Below, in pieces: positions 1 to 9,213 of a stretch of DNA of 64,000 nt. The stretch is from Kiloniella laminariae (lineage in GTDB: Bacteria; Pseudomonadota; Alphaproteobacteria; Kiloniellales; Kiloniellaceae). The notes beneath the pieces were generated by a model. That model saw only the letters and a program-made list of their open reading frames with translations, was not told the origin of the DNA and searched no databases. The stretch is taken from contig NZ_JAPWGY010000009.1 in assembly GCF_027214005.1 (NCBI RefSeq), positions 62,001 through 126,000 of the forward strand, written 5' to 3'. A program made the translations under genes and the position numbers. Within the stretch, counting starts at the first letter, position 1; each line of letters starts with the position of its first letter.

Positions 1-1545
1 GAATATATGTGCAACGCCCACTGCGCTGATGCGGTCGTCTGTATCTCCAACTGCGACAAGATCACACCCGGCATGCTGATGGCTGCCATGCGCCTCAACA
101 TTCCGGCAATTTTTGTCTCTGGCGGGCCGATGGAAGCCGGAAAGATCATTCTCAACAACAAAGAACGCAAGCTTGATCTGGTTGATGCCATGGTTGATGC
201 TGCTGACCCTAACGTCAGCGATGAGGATGTCGCAGCGATCGAACGCTCCGCCTGCCCCACCTGTGGTTCCTGTTCCGGTATGTTTACAGCCAACTCCATG
301 AACTGTCTCAGCGAAGCCATGGGCTTGTCCCTTCCTGGCAATGGCTCTTTGCTCGCAACCCATAAACTGCGCGGTGAACTGTTCAAGGAAGCCGGTCGCC
401 GGATTGTCGACATTACCAAACGCTATTATGAACAGGGTGATGAAAGCGTCCTCCCCCGCGGGATTGCGACTTTTGAAACCTATCAGAACGCGATGGTACT
501 CGACATTGCCATGGGCGGCTCCACCAACACGATCCTACATATTCTGGCCATGGCCCAGGAAGGTGGTGTTGATTTCAAAATGTCTGATATAGACAATCTT
601 TCGCGCAAGGTACCACAGCTGGCAAAGGTTGCTCCATCGACAGCCAAATATCACATGGAAGACGTCCACCGGGCTGGTGGGATTATGGGCCTTCTCGGTG
701 AACTGGATCGCCTTGGCCTGATCCATCGGGACCGACCAACTGTACATGCAAAAACTCTCGGCGAGGCCATCGACAAGTGGGACATTGTCCGCTCAGATGA
801 CCCCGCAACCAAAACCTTTTATTCCGCAGCACCTGGCGGCGTCAGAACAACCCAGGCCTTCAGTCAGGACAGATACTATTCCTCACTTGATGATGATCGC
901 GCTAACGGCTGTATTCGTAATGGCGAACACGCCTTCAGTCAGGAAGGCGGTCTTGCTGTTCTATTTGGCAATATTGCTGTGGATGGCTGCGTCGTTAAAA
1001 CCGCTGGTGTTGATGATTCCATTCTCAAATTCAAAGGCACGGTGAAAATCTTTGAATCCCAGGAAGCTGCAGTTGCCGGTGTACTTGGTGGAGAAGTTGT
1101 CGAGGGCGATGTTGTCGTCATCCGCTATGAAGGCCCCAAAGGCGGCCCAGGCATGCAGGAGATGCTCTATCCGACCAGCTATCTCAAATCCATGGGACTT
1201 GGCAAAGCCTGTGCCCTTCTGACCGATGGGCGCTTCTCTGGCGGAACTTCCGGTCTTTCCATCGGGCACGTCTCTCCGGAAGCAGCCCAGGGTGGCGCGA
1301 TTGCCCTGGTGGAGGCTGGGGATGCCATTGAAATCGATATCCCCAATCGGACCATCAATGTGCTCCTCAGTGACGAGGAACTACAACGCCGCCGGGATGC
1401 CATGAATGCGCGGGGCAAAGCCGCCTGGAAGCCAGCCAAACCTCGTCCCAGAAAAGTCAGTGGTGCCCTCAAGGCCTATGCACACTTTACCACTTCGGCT
1501 GATCGGGGTGCATATCGTGATGTAAACCAGCATGACGAAGAATAA
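1..1545 (+). CDS. ilvD: Dihydroxy-acid dehydratase, 5'-truncated by window edge
   Basis: This enzyme dehydrates 2,3-dihydroxy-isovalerate and -methylvalerate to the 2-oxo acids in valine, isoleucine and pantothenate synthesis, in the cytosol, using an iron-sulfur cluster. The frame is open from base 1 and runs 514 codons; the family is about 610-620 residues, so roughly the first 100 are outside the window. Visible family motifs are [13 protein letters not shown] near residue 15-27 and [18 protein letters not shown] near 84-101, which carry the cluster cysteines, and GGPGMQEM with [10 protein letters not shown] in the C-terminal barrel. The first in-frame ATG (position 7) is internal to a conserved stretch and is not the true start. 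A strong terminator follows directly. Confidence 0.97.
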   Translation, partial: EYMCNAHCADAVVCISNCDKITPGMLMAAMRLNIPAIFVSGGPMEAGKIILNNKERKLDLVDAMVDAADPNVSDEDVAAIERSACPTCGSCSGMFTANSMNCLSEAMGLSLPGNGSLLATHKLRGELFKEAGRRIVDITKRYYEQGDESVLPRGIATFETYQNAMVLDIAMGGSTNTILHILAMAQEGGVDFKMSDIDNLSRKVPQLAKVAPSTAKYHMEDVHRAGGIMGLLGELDRLGLIHRDRPTVHAKTLGEAIDKWDIVRSDDPATKTFYSAAPGGVRTTQAFSQDRYYSSLDDDRANGCIRNGEHAFSQEGGLAVLFGNIAVDGCVVKTAGVDDSILKFKGTVKIFESQEAAVAGVLGGEVVEGDVVVIRYEGPKGGPGMQEMLYPTSYLKSMGLGKACALLTDGRFSGGTSGLSIGHVSPEAAQGGAIALVEAGDAIEIDIPNRTINVLLSDEELQRRRDAMNARGKAAWKPAKPRPRKVSGALKAYAHFTTSADRGAYRDVNQHDEE

Positions 1546-1566
1546 CCGTCACGCAGAATGACGTTA

Positions 1567-1606
1567 AAAAGGGCCGGTGCTTGATAGCATCGGCCCTTTT
1601 GATTTG
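1567..1606 (+). terminator. Rho-independent terminator after ilvD
   Basis: The arms AAAAGGGCCGgTGC (1567-1580) and GCAtCGGCCCTTTT (1587-1600) pair around a 6-base loop with one mismatch. The T run follows directly. The A-rich 5' side would let it act on the convergent TetR gene as well. Confidence 0.85.
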
Positions 1607-1628
1607 AATTCTTTATAGTCGGCAGGGT

Positions 1629-2288
1629 TTAGTCTGGAGTTGGGAAAGCACCGCGCACAATCCGGAGTAAAGCCTCCTGTCCTGCATCAAGCATTCTGGA
1701 ACGAACGTCACCGGATACCTGAGAAAGCGGTGCCACCTGTGCCCGCTCAAAATGGAAAAGCAACAACGCCAGATCATTCAGTTCCCTGTCAGGTATCGAA
1801 GCTCCCTGCTGCTTCATATATCCAGCCATACGTTCGGTCAGAACCTGGCTATGAATCAAATCAAGCTGTGCCAGGTCCTTGTTGGTTCCCATAGCCTTTT
1901 GCAAGCGATCCTTAACGATTGCGCTGGTCTTTGTGTTCGCTAAAGCCTTGAAGATATTTCCCCAGAAAAGAGCTATATCCGTTTTGTCAGGTGGAAAAGA
2001 ACCTTCAATCTCATCTAGAGCAGCTCCAACCTCATCAAGCCACTGCTCGTAGAGCGCCAGAATAATTGCTTCCTTGTTTGGGAAAAATTGATAGAGCGAG
2101 GCAATATTGACTTCGGCGACTTCTGCAATTCGACGTGTCGTCAGTCGGTCCAGGCTAATCGAGGTCAGAAGGCTTGCGCCCGCATCCAGAATACGCCGAA
2201 CACTTTCTCTCGAGCGCTGCTGAGTTGGCAGGCGTCTCTTGACCAGTTTTTTTTGCTTAACGAAGCTCGTTTTCAACTCTGTCATCAT
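1629..2288 (-). CDS. TetR family transcriptional regulator
   Basis: 219-residue regulator. The DNA-binding part lies at about residues 22-80 and has the TetR order: a helix starting at RRILDAGASLL, then the helix-turn-helix LTTRRIAEVAEVNIASLYQFF, then the NKEAIILALYEQW helix that follows the recognition helix. The C-terminal two thirds is all-helical and has no recognisable ligand signature. The N-terminus is strongly basic (KQKKLVKRR). Two consecutive ATG codons occur at the start and the first is used here. It stands alone, convergent with ilvD and with valS behind it, and an inverted repeat sits inside its apparent promoter, which suggests self-repression. Its target and effector cannot be told from the sequence. 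Confidence 0.9.
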   Translation of the reverse strand: MMTELKTSFVKQKKLVKRRLPTQQRSRESVRRILDAGASLLTSISLDRLTTRRIAEVAEVNIASLYQFFPNKEAIILALYEQWLDEVGAALDEIEGSFPPDKTDIALFWGNIFKALANTKTSAIVKDRLQKAMGTNKDLAQLDLIHSQVLTERMAGYMKQQGASIPDRELNDLALLLFHFERAQVAPLSQVSGDVRSRMLDAGQEALLRIVRGAFPTPD

Positions 2289-2315
2289 AACAGCAGGTTA
2301 GCGCTGACTGTTGAT

Positions 2316-2344
2316 AGATAAAATACGTAATAAAACGTATACAA
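2316..2344 (-). promoter_or_regulatory. Putative promoter and operator of the TetR gene
   Basis: On the minus strand a -35-like TTGTAT (2344-2339) and -10-like TTATCT (2321-2316) are 17 bases apart. The spacer holds a perfect inverted repeat, ATACGT (2323-2328), 6 bases, ACGTAT (2335-2340). This is a usual place for a TetR self-operator. Inference from sequence only. Confidence 0.5.
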
Positions 2345-2405
2345 CGCGGATTTTCCGGTACGCCTCCCTCGATTTCAGTGAAACAGCAACAAAAAGGCTG
2401 TGAAG

Positions 2406-2440
2406 GCCAAAAGAAAAAGCCGCTTCAGAAGCGGCTTTTT
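2406..2440 (-). terminator. Rho-independent terminator after valS
   Basis: Perfect 12-bp stem AAAAAGCCGCTT (2414-2425) with AAGCGGCTTTTT (2429-2440) and a 3-base loop. On the minus strand it is followed by CTTTTGG. It lies about 20 bases past the valS stop codon. Confidence 0.9.
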
Positions 2441-2461
2441 CATCACACAGAAGTCAGAATT

Positions 2462-5113
2462 TTACAGATCAGCCAAACGCTCTACTGCAGCATTCAACTC
2501 GTTCAATGTCGCCTGAAAATCATCACGGCGACTGTGCTGTTCTTTAACCACAGCTTCCGGTGCTTTCGAAATGAACTGTTCATTGGCCAGCTTCTTGTCG
2601 ATTTTTTCAATTTCCGAAAGAGTCTTTTCAATTTCCTTACTCAGGCGGGCTTTTTCCTGGGTAACATCGACAATCCCTTCCAGAGGCAGGGCAAACGTCG
2701 CATCATCCAGAACAATCTGGATCGCCCCTTTCGGCAGATCCCCTTCAATGGCATCAAGCGATGAAAGACGGGCAAGCCAACTGATCACATTCTCATAGCT
2801 TGCAATCCGCGCCTTGATCTCCTCGGTACCATCCTTGAGCAACAAGGGAGCTTTCAGGGCTGGCGGGGTGTTCAACTCAGCACGGGTTGCCCGGATATCT
2901 GTAATCAGGCGAATGACCCAATCCATCTCTTTTTCAACCGCGGCATCAATATACCGCTCGTCGAAAGTCGGCCAGACCGCAGAGATCAAGGGGCCAGCCC
3001 CCTCTCCGCCAATGGTCTCCCAAAGTTCTTCCGTGATATAAGGCATAATCGGATGCAACAGATGCAAAATCTGGGAAAGAGTCCAGGCAATCGTTGCTTT
3101 CGTCTCTTTTTCGACTTCGCTATCGCCGCTGGCGAGAACCGGCTTGGTAAATTCGAGATACCAGTCGCAAAATTCATTCCAGACAAACTTGTAGAGCGCA
3201 TTTGCCGCATCGTTAAAACGATAGTCGTCAAGGGCCTTGTCAACTGCAGCTGTTGCAGCAGCAACTTTCCCAACAATCCAGCGGTTAACAGGTTGTTTAC
3301 AGGTCAAGGGGTCAAAGTTGGGATCCAGGACAGCGCCATTCATCAGACTGAAACGTGCTGCATTCCAAAGCTTGGTCCCAAAGTTGCGATACCCTTCAAC
3401 ACGCGAAGACGCCAGCTTGATATCCCGCCCCGGCGCTGCCATCGCAGACAGGGTAAATCGCAACGCATCACAGCTGTATTCTGCAATTGTTTCAAGCGGA
3501 TCAATTACATTGCCCTTGGACTTGGACATTTTCTGGCCATTCTCGTCACGCACCAGCGCGTGGATATAAACGGTTTTGAAAGGAACATCGTCCATAAAGT
3601 GCATGCCCATCATCATCATCCGGGCAACCCAGAAGAAGATGATGTCAAAGCCGGTCACCAGAACATCACCTGGATAATACCGCTTCAGCTCTGCGGTCTG
3701 TTCGGGCCAGCCGATGGTAGAAAACGGCCAGAGGGCAGAAGAGAACCATGTATCAAGAACGTCGGGATCCCGGGTTAATTCAACAGCCTGACCGAGCTGA
3801 GCCAATGCGGCGGCCTGGGCTTCTTCTTCAGTCTCTTCAACGAAGATCTCGCCATCGGGGCCGTACCATGCCGGAATCTGATGCCCCCACCACAACTGTC
3901 GTGAGACACACCATGGCTGTATGTTACGCATCCATTCGTAATAGGTGTTTTCCCACTGTTTGGGCACGATCTGGGTTTTCCCCGTCTCGACAGCCTCAAG
4001 CGCCGGCTTGGCCAGCGTGGCAGCGTCTACGTACCACTGGTCCGTCAACCAGGGCTCAATCGGAACCCCGGAACGATCTCCATGTGGGACCGTATGCAGA
4101 TGGTCATCAATTTTTTCCAGTAAACCCTGTGCTTCAAATTCAGCGACAATTTTCTTGCGCGCTTCGAAACGATCCATGCCCTGATAGGCTTCAGGTGCAT
4201 TCTCGTTAATACGGGCATGTTTATCAAAAACGTTGATCATTTCCAGATTACAACGCCGGCCAACCTCAAAATCGTTAAAATCATGAGCTGGCGTAATCTT
4301 CACCGCGCCTGATCCTGTTTCAGGATCAGCGTATTCGTCTGCGACAATCGGGATCAGCCTGCCAACAATCGGCAAAACGACATTTTTGCCAATCAGATCC
4401 TTATAACGCTCATCTTCAGGATGAACCGCAACACCACTGTCGCCCAGCATGGTTTCCGGACGTGTTGTTGCCACAACAATATATTTACCGTCCTGACCTT
4501 CAAGAGGATAGCGGAAGTGCCAGAGATTACCATTGACCTCGTTCTGCTGGACTTCCAGATCGGAAATCGCCGTCAACAACTTGGGGTCCCAATTTACCAG
4601 ACGCTTGTCTTTATAAATCAGGCCTTCTTTATGCAGCTGGACAAAAACCTTGCGCACCGCAGCCGACAGACCTTCGTCCATGGTAAAGCGTTCGCGTGGC
4701 CAGTCAGCTGAGGCCCCAAGATGACGGAGCTGCTTGACAATTGTCCCGCCGGATTTTTCTTTCCAGTCCCAGACACTCTCAAGGAACTTGTCGCGCCCCA
4801 GATCATGCCGAGAAATACCTTTTTCAGCCAGCTGACGTTCGACAACCATCTGCGTGGCAATGCCTGCGTGGTCTGTCCCCGGCTGCCAAAGCACATCATG
4901 GCCGCGCATCCGTTTGTACCGGATCAGGACATCCTGAAGCGTAAAGGTCAGAGCATGTCCCATATGCAGACTGCCCGTCACATTTGGAGGCGGCATCATG
5001 ATGGTATAGGGGGTCGCCTGGGAATTTGGATCGGCCGCAAAAGCACCAGATTTTTCCCAACGTGCGTACTGCTTCGCCTCAACCTGGTCGGGGCAATAGG
5101 TTTTCTCCAGCAT
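2462..5113 (-). CDS. valS: Valyl-tRNA synthetase
   Basis: Class I aminoacyl-tRNA synthetase that charges tRNA-Val in the cytosol. The protein is 883 residues. The HIGH-type signature is in [15 protein letters not shown] (HMGH at residues 50-53), the large editing domain follows, and the KMSKS loop is [12 protein letters not shown] near residue 525. The anticodon-binding helical domain comes next, and a charged coiled-coil arm from about residue 815 ([20 protein letters not shown]) ends the protein, as in bacterial ValS. A TTG seven codons upstream keeps the frame open, but the ATG at 5113 (MLEKTYCP) is preferred because AGAGGAA sits 8 bases before it. It is the last gene of a leftward block. 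Confidence 0.97.
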   Translation of the reverse strand: MLEKTYCPDQVEAKQYARWEKSGAFAADPNSQATPYTIMMPPPNVTGSLHMGHALTFTLQDVLIRYKRMRGHDVLWQPGTDHAGIATQMVVERQLAEKGISRHDLGRDKFLESVWDWKEKSGGTIVKQLRHLGASADWPRERFTMDEGLSAAVRKVFVQLHKEGLIYKDKRLVNWDPKLLTAISDLEVQQNEVNGNLWHFRYPLEGQDGKYIVVATTRPETMLGDSGVAVHPEDERYKDLIGKNVVLPIVGRLIPIVADEYADPETGSGAVKITPAHDFNDFEVGRRCNLEMINVFDKHARINENAPEAYQGMDRFEARKKIVAEFEAQGLLEKIDDHLHTVPHGDRSGVPIEPWLTDQWYVDAATLAKPALEAVETGKTQIVPKQWENTYYEWMRNIQPWCVSRQLWWGHQIPAWYGPDGEIFVEETEEEAQAAALAQLGQAVELTRDPDVLDTWFSSALWPFSTIGWPEQTAELKRYYPGDVLVTGFDIIFFWVARMMMMGMHFMDDVPFKTVYIHALVRDENGQKMSKSKGNVIDPLETIAEYSCDALRFTLSAMAAPGRDIKLASSRVEGYRNFGTKLWNAARFSLMNGAVLDPNFDPLTCKQPVNRWIVGKVAAATAAVDKALDDYRFNDAANALYKFVWNEFCDWYLEFTKPVLASGDSEVEKETKATIAWTLSQILHLLHPIMPYITEELWETIGGEGAGPLISAVWPTFDERYIDAAVEKEMDWVIRLITDIRATRAELNTPPALKAPLLLKDGTEEIKARIASYENVISWLARLSSLDAIEGDLPKGAIQIVLDDATFALPLEGIVDVTQEKARLSKEIEKTLSEIEKIDKKLANEQFISKAPEAVVKEQHSRRDDFQATLNELNAAVERLADL

Positions 5114-5174
5114 TGCTGGGTTCCTCTTACTCAATAATTCAATGTGAAATAATGCTAGTTGTTGCTAGCAGTTC

Positions 5175-5218
5175 AAAAGAAAAAAGAAAAGACCGGGCCT
5201 TATAAATCTTCGGCCCGG
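5175..5218 (-). terminator. Probable terminator overlapping the end of the PopZ-like gene
   Basis: CCGGGCC (5193-5199) pairs with GGCCCGG (5212-5218) across the stop codon. On the minus strand the stem is followed by a pyrimidine-rich run, TCTTTTCTTTTTTC. Confidence 0.6.
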
Positions 5219-5946
5219 CGCACCATTTTCTTTATTTCTTCCCGGACAATGCGTTCGACCATAGGGCCAAGCCGCACATCGAGCCAGGCTTTAAGCTCTG
5301 GTACCAGTGCTTCGCGCACGATGTCTTCAAGCGTTTTTCCAGTACCAATCGCCAGTGATCGTTGGACAACCGCTGCACGCGCAATCTCGGATAGAGCAGA
5401 AGCCGCCTTATCCTGGGTTTCCTCCTGAAGAATGCTCACCGCATCAGATACATCCAGGTCGAGATCCAGATCATCGCCTTCTTCGTCAAAGTCGACTTCT
5501 ACCGATTCCTCAACAGGAGCTTCTTCTTCAAATGACAGGTCTTCTTCTGGCTCGGGCTCTGCTTCAGGCTGGCTTTCCTCTTCGAGAGACAGGTCCTCTT
5601 CAACCGCCTCAAAGGGATCCTCTTCCTCTATCTCTTCTTCAGGTTCTGGGTTTTCAAAGGTATTGCGGAAATCTTCTTCAATTGAGTCTTCTTCGGGCAC
5701 GGGCTCTTCGGCTGTTTCCTCTTCAGGTTCATCAGCCTCATCAGCGGCAAGCACTTCCTCTTCCTCGACAACCTCTTCGGTCAGGTCAAGAATATCATCT
5801 TCTGCCTCAGCCTCGGATTCTTCCTCTGCAGCAACCGCAGCTTTCGGGGCATCTTCACCCTCGGGACCATCCTCAGATATTATCCGGCGTATAGACGCCA
5901 GAATTTCTTCCATCGACGGTTCGCCCTGGGTTTCTTGATTACTCAT
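5200..5946 (-). CDS. PopZ-like polar organising protein (DUF2497 family)
   Basis: 248-residue protein with the three-part layout of alphaproteobacterial PopZ. A short N-terminal helix, SMEEILASIRRIISEDG (about residues 11-27), is the partner-binding part in PopZ. A long linker of about 140 residues is almost entirely Glu, Asp, Ala, Pro and Ser. A helical C-terminal part, EDIVREALVPELKAWLDVRL followed by VERIVREEIKKMV, is the oligomerising domain. In Caulobacter PopZ forms a polar matrix that anchors the chromosome origin and cell-cycle factors. The start at 5946 (MSNQETQG) is chosen because family proteins begin close to the SMEEILASIRR helix; the frame stays open 13 codons further. It sits between a TolC gene and valS, a common alphaproteobacterial order. 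The function is inferred from layout and family. Confidence 0.85.
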   Translation of the reverse strand: MSNQETQGEPSMEEILASIRRIISEDGPEGEDAPKAAVAAEEESEAEAEDDILDLTEEVVEEEEVLAADEADEPEEETAEEPVPEEDSIEEDFRNTFENPEPEEEIEEEDPFEAVEEDLSLEEESQPEAEPEPEEDLSFEEEAPVEESVEVDFDEEGDDLDLDLDVSDAVSILQEETQDKAASALSEIARAAVVQRSLAIGTGKTLEDIVREALVPELKAWLDVRLGPMVERIVREEIKKMVRRAEDL

Positions 5947-6051
5947 TGAAATGTTGTCCCACCGCTTCTTTCTCTGCCAACACACTATTCAGCTGACATT
6001 CAAGACAGACTGATCGCTAGATATTATTGAAAGAGAAAGGGTTTTGCACCC

Positions 6052-7449
6052 CTATTTTTCAATTTCAAGTCCAAACCACTTATCGCGGACCTTGTTATAA
6101 TCCGCTGCAGGATCAAACAGATTGACCGGCAAGCCCAGATATTGGGCCGTCAACTGCCCCATGGCCCCCAAAACCTGATAGGTCGCAATAACTTCATCTC
6201 GTTCGGCACTGACAAGATTTACCTGGGCATCAAGCAGTTCCTGTTCGGCATCCAGAACATCAAGAATCGTCCGCTCTCCAACTTCCTCTTCCTGCCTAAC
6301 TCCCTCAAGAGCAATTTCAGCTGCTTCCACTGCTGAGGTGAACGACTGGATCTGGGCTTGCGCAGTTACAAGATTCTCCCAGGAAGACACGCCCTGCTGT
6401 TCAATCGAACGAGATTGCTCGGCAATTTGAATTCTGCGCTGATTGGCATCCTGCTTTGCCTGACGCACGCGGCTGCTCACCAGACCTTGCTGGTAAAGCG
6501 GGACAGTAACCTGAGCAATAATCTCGCCCGATGTACTGTCCACATCCTTGGAAGAGGTTTCATCTGAACGACTGACACTCCCGACCAGAGCAACTTCGGG
6601 ATAGAGTTCACCTGTCACTTCCCTTACCTGCTTAATCGCTGCCAGCTCATTGTATTTGGCAGCAAGAACAGAAGGATTGTTCTCAAGAGCAACACCAAGC
6701 AACTCAGACTGGGATGCAGGTGGTGTACCAAAAGGATTTGGCCGTTCAAGCTGAATTGGCTCAGCGCCCACAATCTCGATATAAGCAGCCTTGGAAGTGT
6801 TCAATGTCCCTTCCGAGGCTATTCGTTTCGCTGTCGCTGTCGCCAGTCTCGACTCGGATTGGGCAACGTCGGTTCTGGTCAATTCGCCGACTTCAAAACG
6901 ATCTTTTGTCGCTTCAAGCTGACGTGCGAGAACCTTTTCGTTATTAACATTAAGTTCAAGTACGGCCTGATCCCGCCAGACAGAGGCATAGGCAGATACG
7001 GCTTTCAACAGAACATCCTGCTCAACAGCAACAACATTTGCCCGCTGGGCAAGAACAAGGTTTTCTGCCTGCTCGGTTGCAGCAACAGTACGGCCACCAC
7101 GGTAAAGAGATTGCGTAACCTGAAGCGTCGCATTGAGAGGCTGGGTTGTATCAGTCGAATCCCCTGACGGAGCATCAGTATCTGTTCGCCGAACACCCGC
7201 AGAGCCGGATAGAGTAACCTGGGGTCGCCAATTGGAAAGTGCCTGGGGAACAGATTCATTCACCGACTTCAAACCGGTCTGTGCACTGGAAAGGGTTGGA
7301 TTCGTTTCATAAGCTTTAACCAGAGCATCATTCAGACTTTGGGCATGAGCACTGAATGCAAAGACACTTACCCCACCAAAAGCGGCAAGACCAACAAGTG
7401 CACTTCTATTCAAGAGACTCTTTTTGGTTTTTTTTGTCTTACAGTTCAT
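6052..7449 (-). CDS. TolC family outer-membrane efflux protein
   Basis: 465 residues with a signal peptide at about 1-36 (basic KKTKKSLLNRSALV, hydrophobic core, cleavage near SAHAQS). The mature part starts SLNDALVKAYETNPTLSSAQ, the usual beginning of TolC-type type I secretion and efflux outer-membrane channels. Two tandem OEP repeats of paired long helices and beta strands follow, with the second at about residue 245 onward (ELLGVALENNPSVLAAKYNEL). The motif GERTILDVLDAEQELLDAQ near residue 395 is typical of the family. It forms the trimeric exit duct used by an inner-membrane pump or secretion ATPase that is not encoded nearby. The upstream neighbour is the methyltransferase-like gene, 230 bases away, and the downstream one is the PopZ-like gene. 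Confidence 0.93.
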   Translation of the reverse strand: MNCKTKKTKKSLLNRSALVGLAAFGGVSVFAFSAHAQSLNDALVKAYETNPTLSSAQTGLKSVNESVPQALSNWRPQVTLSGSAGVRRTDTDAPSGDSTDTTQPLNATLQVTQSLYRGGRTVAATEQAENLVLAQRANVVAVEQDVLLKAVSAYASVWRDQAVLELNVNNEKVLARQLEATKDRFEVGELTRTDVAQSESRLATATAKRIASEGTLNTSKAAYIEIVGAEPIQLERPNPFGTPPASQSELLGVALENNPSVLAAKYNELAAIKQVREVTGELYPEVALVGSVSRSDETSSKDVDSTSGEIIAQVTVPLYQQGLVSSRVRQAKQDANQRRIQIAEQSRSIEQQGVSSWENLVTAQAQIQSFTSAVEAAEIALEGVRQEEEVGERTILDVLDAEQELLDAQVNLVSAERDEVIATYQVLGAMGQLTAQYLGLPVNLFDPAADYNKVRDKWFGLEIEK

Positions 7450-7682
7450 TTTATTTCCAATTTTAGTCCGACCAGGTTCAAAAAAAGAGGTTCGCCAAAC
7501 TCAGGAACCAGAGAAATTTCGTTGTAAATCAAACAGAGTCGCGACAGGTAATCCCAGAGACAATTTCACTGGATATACGAAACCACAGCAAGTCCGAATT
7601 ATTCCAACAGATATCAACGATAGGTAGGCGCAAGCTCCTGAAGAACAAGCCCCAACAGTCAAAAAACCGGTTCAGCCCCGCT

Positions 7683-8357
7683 TCAGAAACTGAAAACAGC
7701 TTTGGGTTCAAAACCAGGTAACAGCGGAGTATTTGCATCAAACACAATACGGCTGGACACTTTCCCTGCATGTTTTTCAAACACAGTTACATGACCAAGG
7801 TCCTGCTTGTTACGGGCTTTGTTGTCCTGAACCACGGCGATCAAACGGCCTTTTTCTGCAAGTTGATCAAATAGCTGGGGAGAAATTTCAGCAACAGCCC
7901 CCCCAAGGACGATCAGATCATAAGCGGCTTGCTTGGCGTAGCCTTCGTTTAATGCTCCTGCAACAGCTACCGCGTTTTCGACTCCCAGCTGTGAGAAGGT
8001 CTCATTCATGCCCGTAACCAGGCTCTCTTCTGATTCCAGGGCAATAACCGCATTCACCAGCTTTGAAAGCACTGTAGCCGCATATCCCGTTGCAGCACCA
8101 ACCACCAATGCCGTTTCATGCGCCTGTGGCTCGATTATCTGGAGCATTCTTGCAAGAACCATTGGTTCCATTAAATAGCGCCCCTGACCGACGGCAAGAT
8201 CTTCATCAACATAGGCTACACTTCTTGAAGCCTCAGGAACGAACTCTTCACGTGCCACAGTTTCAAATGCATCCAGAACACCAGCGTGGGTGACTTTATT
8301 GGTGCGCAGCTGGCTGTTGACCATATTCACGCGAGCTTGTTGGAAATTGACCATCAT
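7683..8357 (-). CDS. Protein-L-isoaspartate O-methyltransferase-like protein
   Basis: 224 residues that follow the PIMT (Pcm) family: RVNMVNSQLRTNKV near the N-terminus, LDAFETVAREEFVP, then YLMEPMVLARMLQIIEPQ before the SAM-binding fold. True PIMT repairs isoaspartyl residues with S-adenosylmethionine. Here the glycine-rich SAM loop reads ALVVGAATGYAA, without the acidic residue that usually precedes it (EIGTGSGY type), and the post-II region is also loose, so catalysis is doubtful. Two ATG codons in a row start the gene and the first is taken. It precedes the TolC gene, an arrangement often seen in alphaproteobacteria. It may have another, non-repair role. Confidence 0.8.
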   Translation of the reverse strand: MMVNFQQARVNMVNSQLRTNKVTHAGVLDAFETVAREEFVPEASRSVAYVDEDLAVGQGRYLMEPMVLARMLQIIEPQAHETALVVGAATGYAATVLSKLVNAVIALESEESLVTGMNETFSQLGVENAVAVAGALNEGYAKQAAYDLIVLGGAVAEISPQLFDQLAEKGRLIAVVQDNKARNKQDLGHVTVFEKHAGKVSSRIVFDANTPLLPGFEPKAVFSF

Positions 8358-8600
8358 AGAAACAACCGATCATTAAGAATAAATTTCGGGGATCATACCC
8401 AAGAGTACGGATGCTTTCCAGATAAAGTAGTTCATTTTGTTACGAGAAAGCGGTTTTTTTTTATCCAGCAACTTCTACCGGTGAAATGAGGCAGTTCCCG
8501 GCCCGTATTATTGCGGCTGGAATCGACATTGCCCACTTGACCTCCTGCCCACTGATCACTATACATCCCGGCACTGCCAGCGAACAGAGTTCGTCCGGAC

Positions 8601-8674
8601 GGCCCGGTGGCAGAGTGGTTATGCAGAGGACTGCAAATCCTTGAACGTCGGTTCGATTCCGGCCCGGGCCTCCA
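8601..8674 (+). tRNA. tRNA-Cys (GCA anticodon)
   Basis: The acceptor arms GGCCCGG (8601-8607) and CCGGGCC (8664-8670) pair fully, and TCCA follows, so the CCA end is encoded. The anticodon loop is CTGCAAA with GCA. The T-arm GGTTCGATTCC is canonical. Confidence 0.95.
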
Positions 8675-8745
8675 AACATCAAATCCCCCCGACAAAAAAG
8701 CAGAACTAAAAATTACATAATCTTCGGATTGGCTGTCCTGCTTCC

Positions 8746-8765
8746 ATAAGAAGTCCCCTTCTTAT
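8746..8765. terminator. Small perfect hairpin downstream of tRNA-Cys
   Basis: ATAAGAAG (8746-8753), loop TCCC, CTTCTTAT (8758-8765). It lies 72 bases past the tRNA and is followed by a pyrimidine-rich stretch. It may end or process the tRNA-Cys transcript. There is no strong T run, so this is tentative. The rest of 8675-8890 holds nothing recognisable. Confidence 0.35.
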
Positions 8766-8895
8766 CCTTCCCGGATGTTTGAGCGATTCCAAAACTTGAG
8801 ACAGAATAAACAACCATAACCCTTTGACAAATTCACCAGACAAGACACTGTTTTTAAAAGAATAAAAAAAAATCAAAAAAAATACATAAAAGCCA

Positions 8896-8924
8896 TTGCC
8901 ACGTTAAGAGACCGCTGTTATAAC
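8896..8924 (+). promoter_or_regulatory. Sigma-70 type promoter of tRNA-Asn
   Basis: TTGCCA (8896-8901) and TATAAC (8919-8924) are exactly 17 bases apart, 36 bases before the mature tRNA-Asn. This is close to the consensus expected for a stable-RNA promoter. Confidence 0.75.
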
Positions 8925-8960
8925 CCAACCCGTCGCCAACGAGGCGGCCGAAAACACTGA

Positions 8961-9036
8961 TCCGCGATAGCTCAGTTGGTAGAGCAGGTGACTGTTAATC
9001 ACCTTGTCGCAGGTTCGAGTCCTGCTCGCGGAGCCA
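8961..9036 (+). tRNA. tRNA-Asn (GTT anticodon)
   Basis: The acceptor arms TCCGCGA (8961-8967) and TCGCGGA (9026-9032) pair, with GCCA following. The D-arm is GCTCAGTTGGTAGAGC. The anticodon loop CTGTTAA holds GTT. The T-loop TTCGAGT is normal. Confidence 0.96.
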
Positions 9037-9041
9037 TTTAA

Positions 9042-9079
9042 AAAACCCTGACCGGGAAACTGGTCAGGGTTTTGTTTTT
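9042..9079 (+). terminator. Rho-independent terminator after tRNA-Asn
   Basis: AAAACCCTGACC (9042-9053) pairs perfectly with GGTCAGGGTTTT (9062-9073) around an 8-base loop, and is followed by GTTTTTG. It starts five bases after the tRNA. Confidence 0.92.
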
Positions 9080-9213
9080 GTCGATCCTGTTTCTCCCGAG
9101 ACCTATTGATAAAACACCTTCCCCAGATCAGAGGCTTTGCATTTCCCTGCTGCCTTGGATAAACTCTGCCGACAAATTAACCATAGAATTTCAGCCCTGA
9201 CAGGGGCATCAAC

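Noticed and set aside
1-1545. ilvD as a truncated pseudogene
   Set aside because: The frame is open to the first base and the missing part is simply outside the window. The same holds for prfC at the other end.
5432-5938. A serine-rich frame of 168 codons opposite the PopZ-like gene
   Set aside because: It is the complement of GAA/GAG/GAC-rich linker codons, which read as Ser and Ala on the other strand.
8432-8695. Minus-strand frames that cover tRNA-Cys
   Set aside because: They overlap a perfect tRNA and lack start signals.
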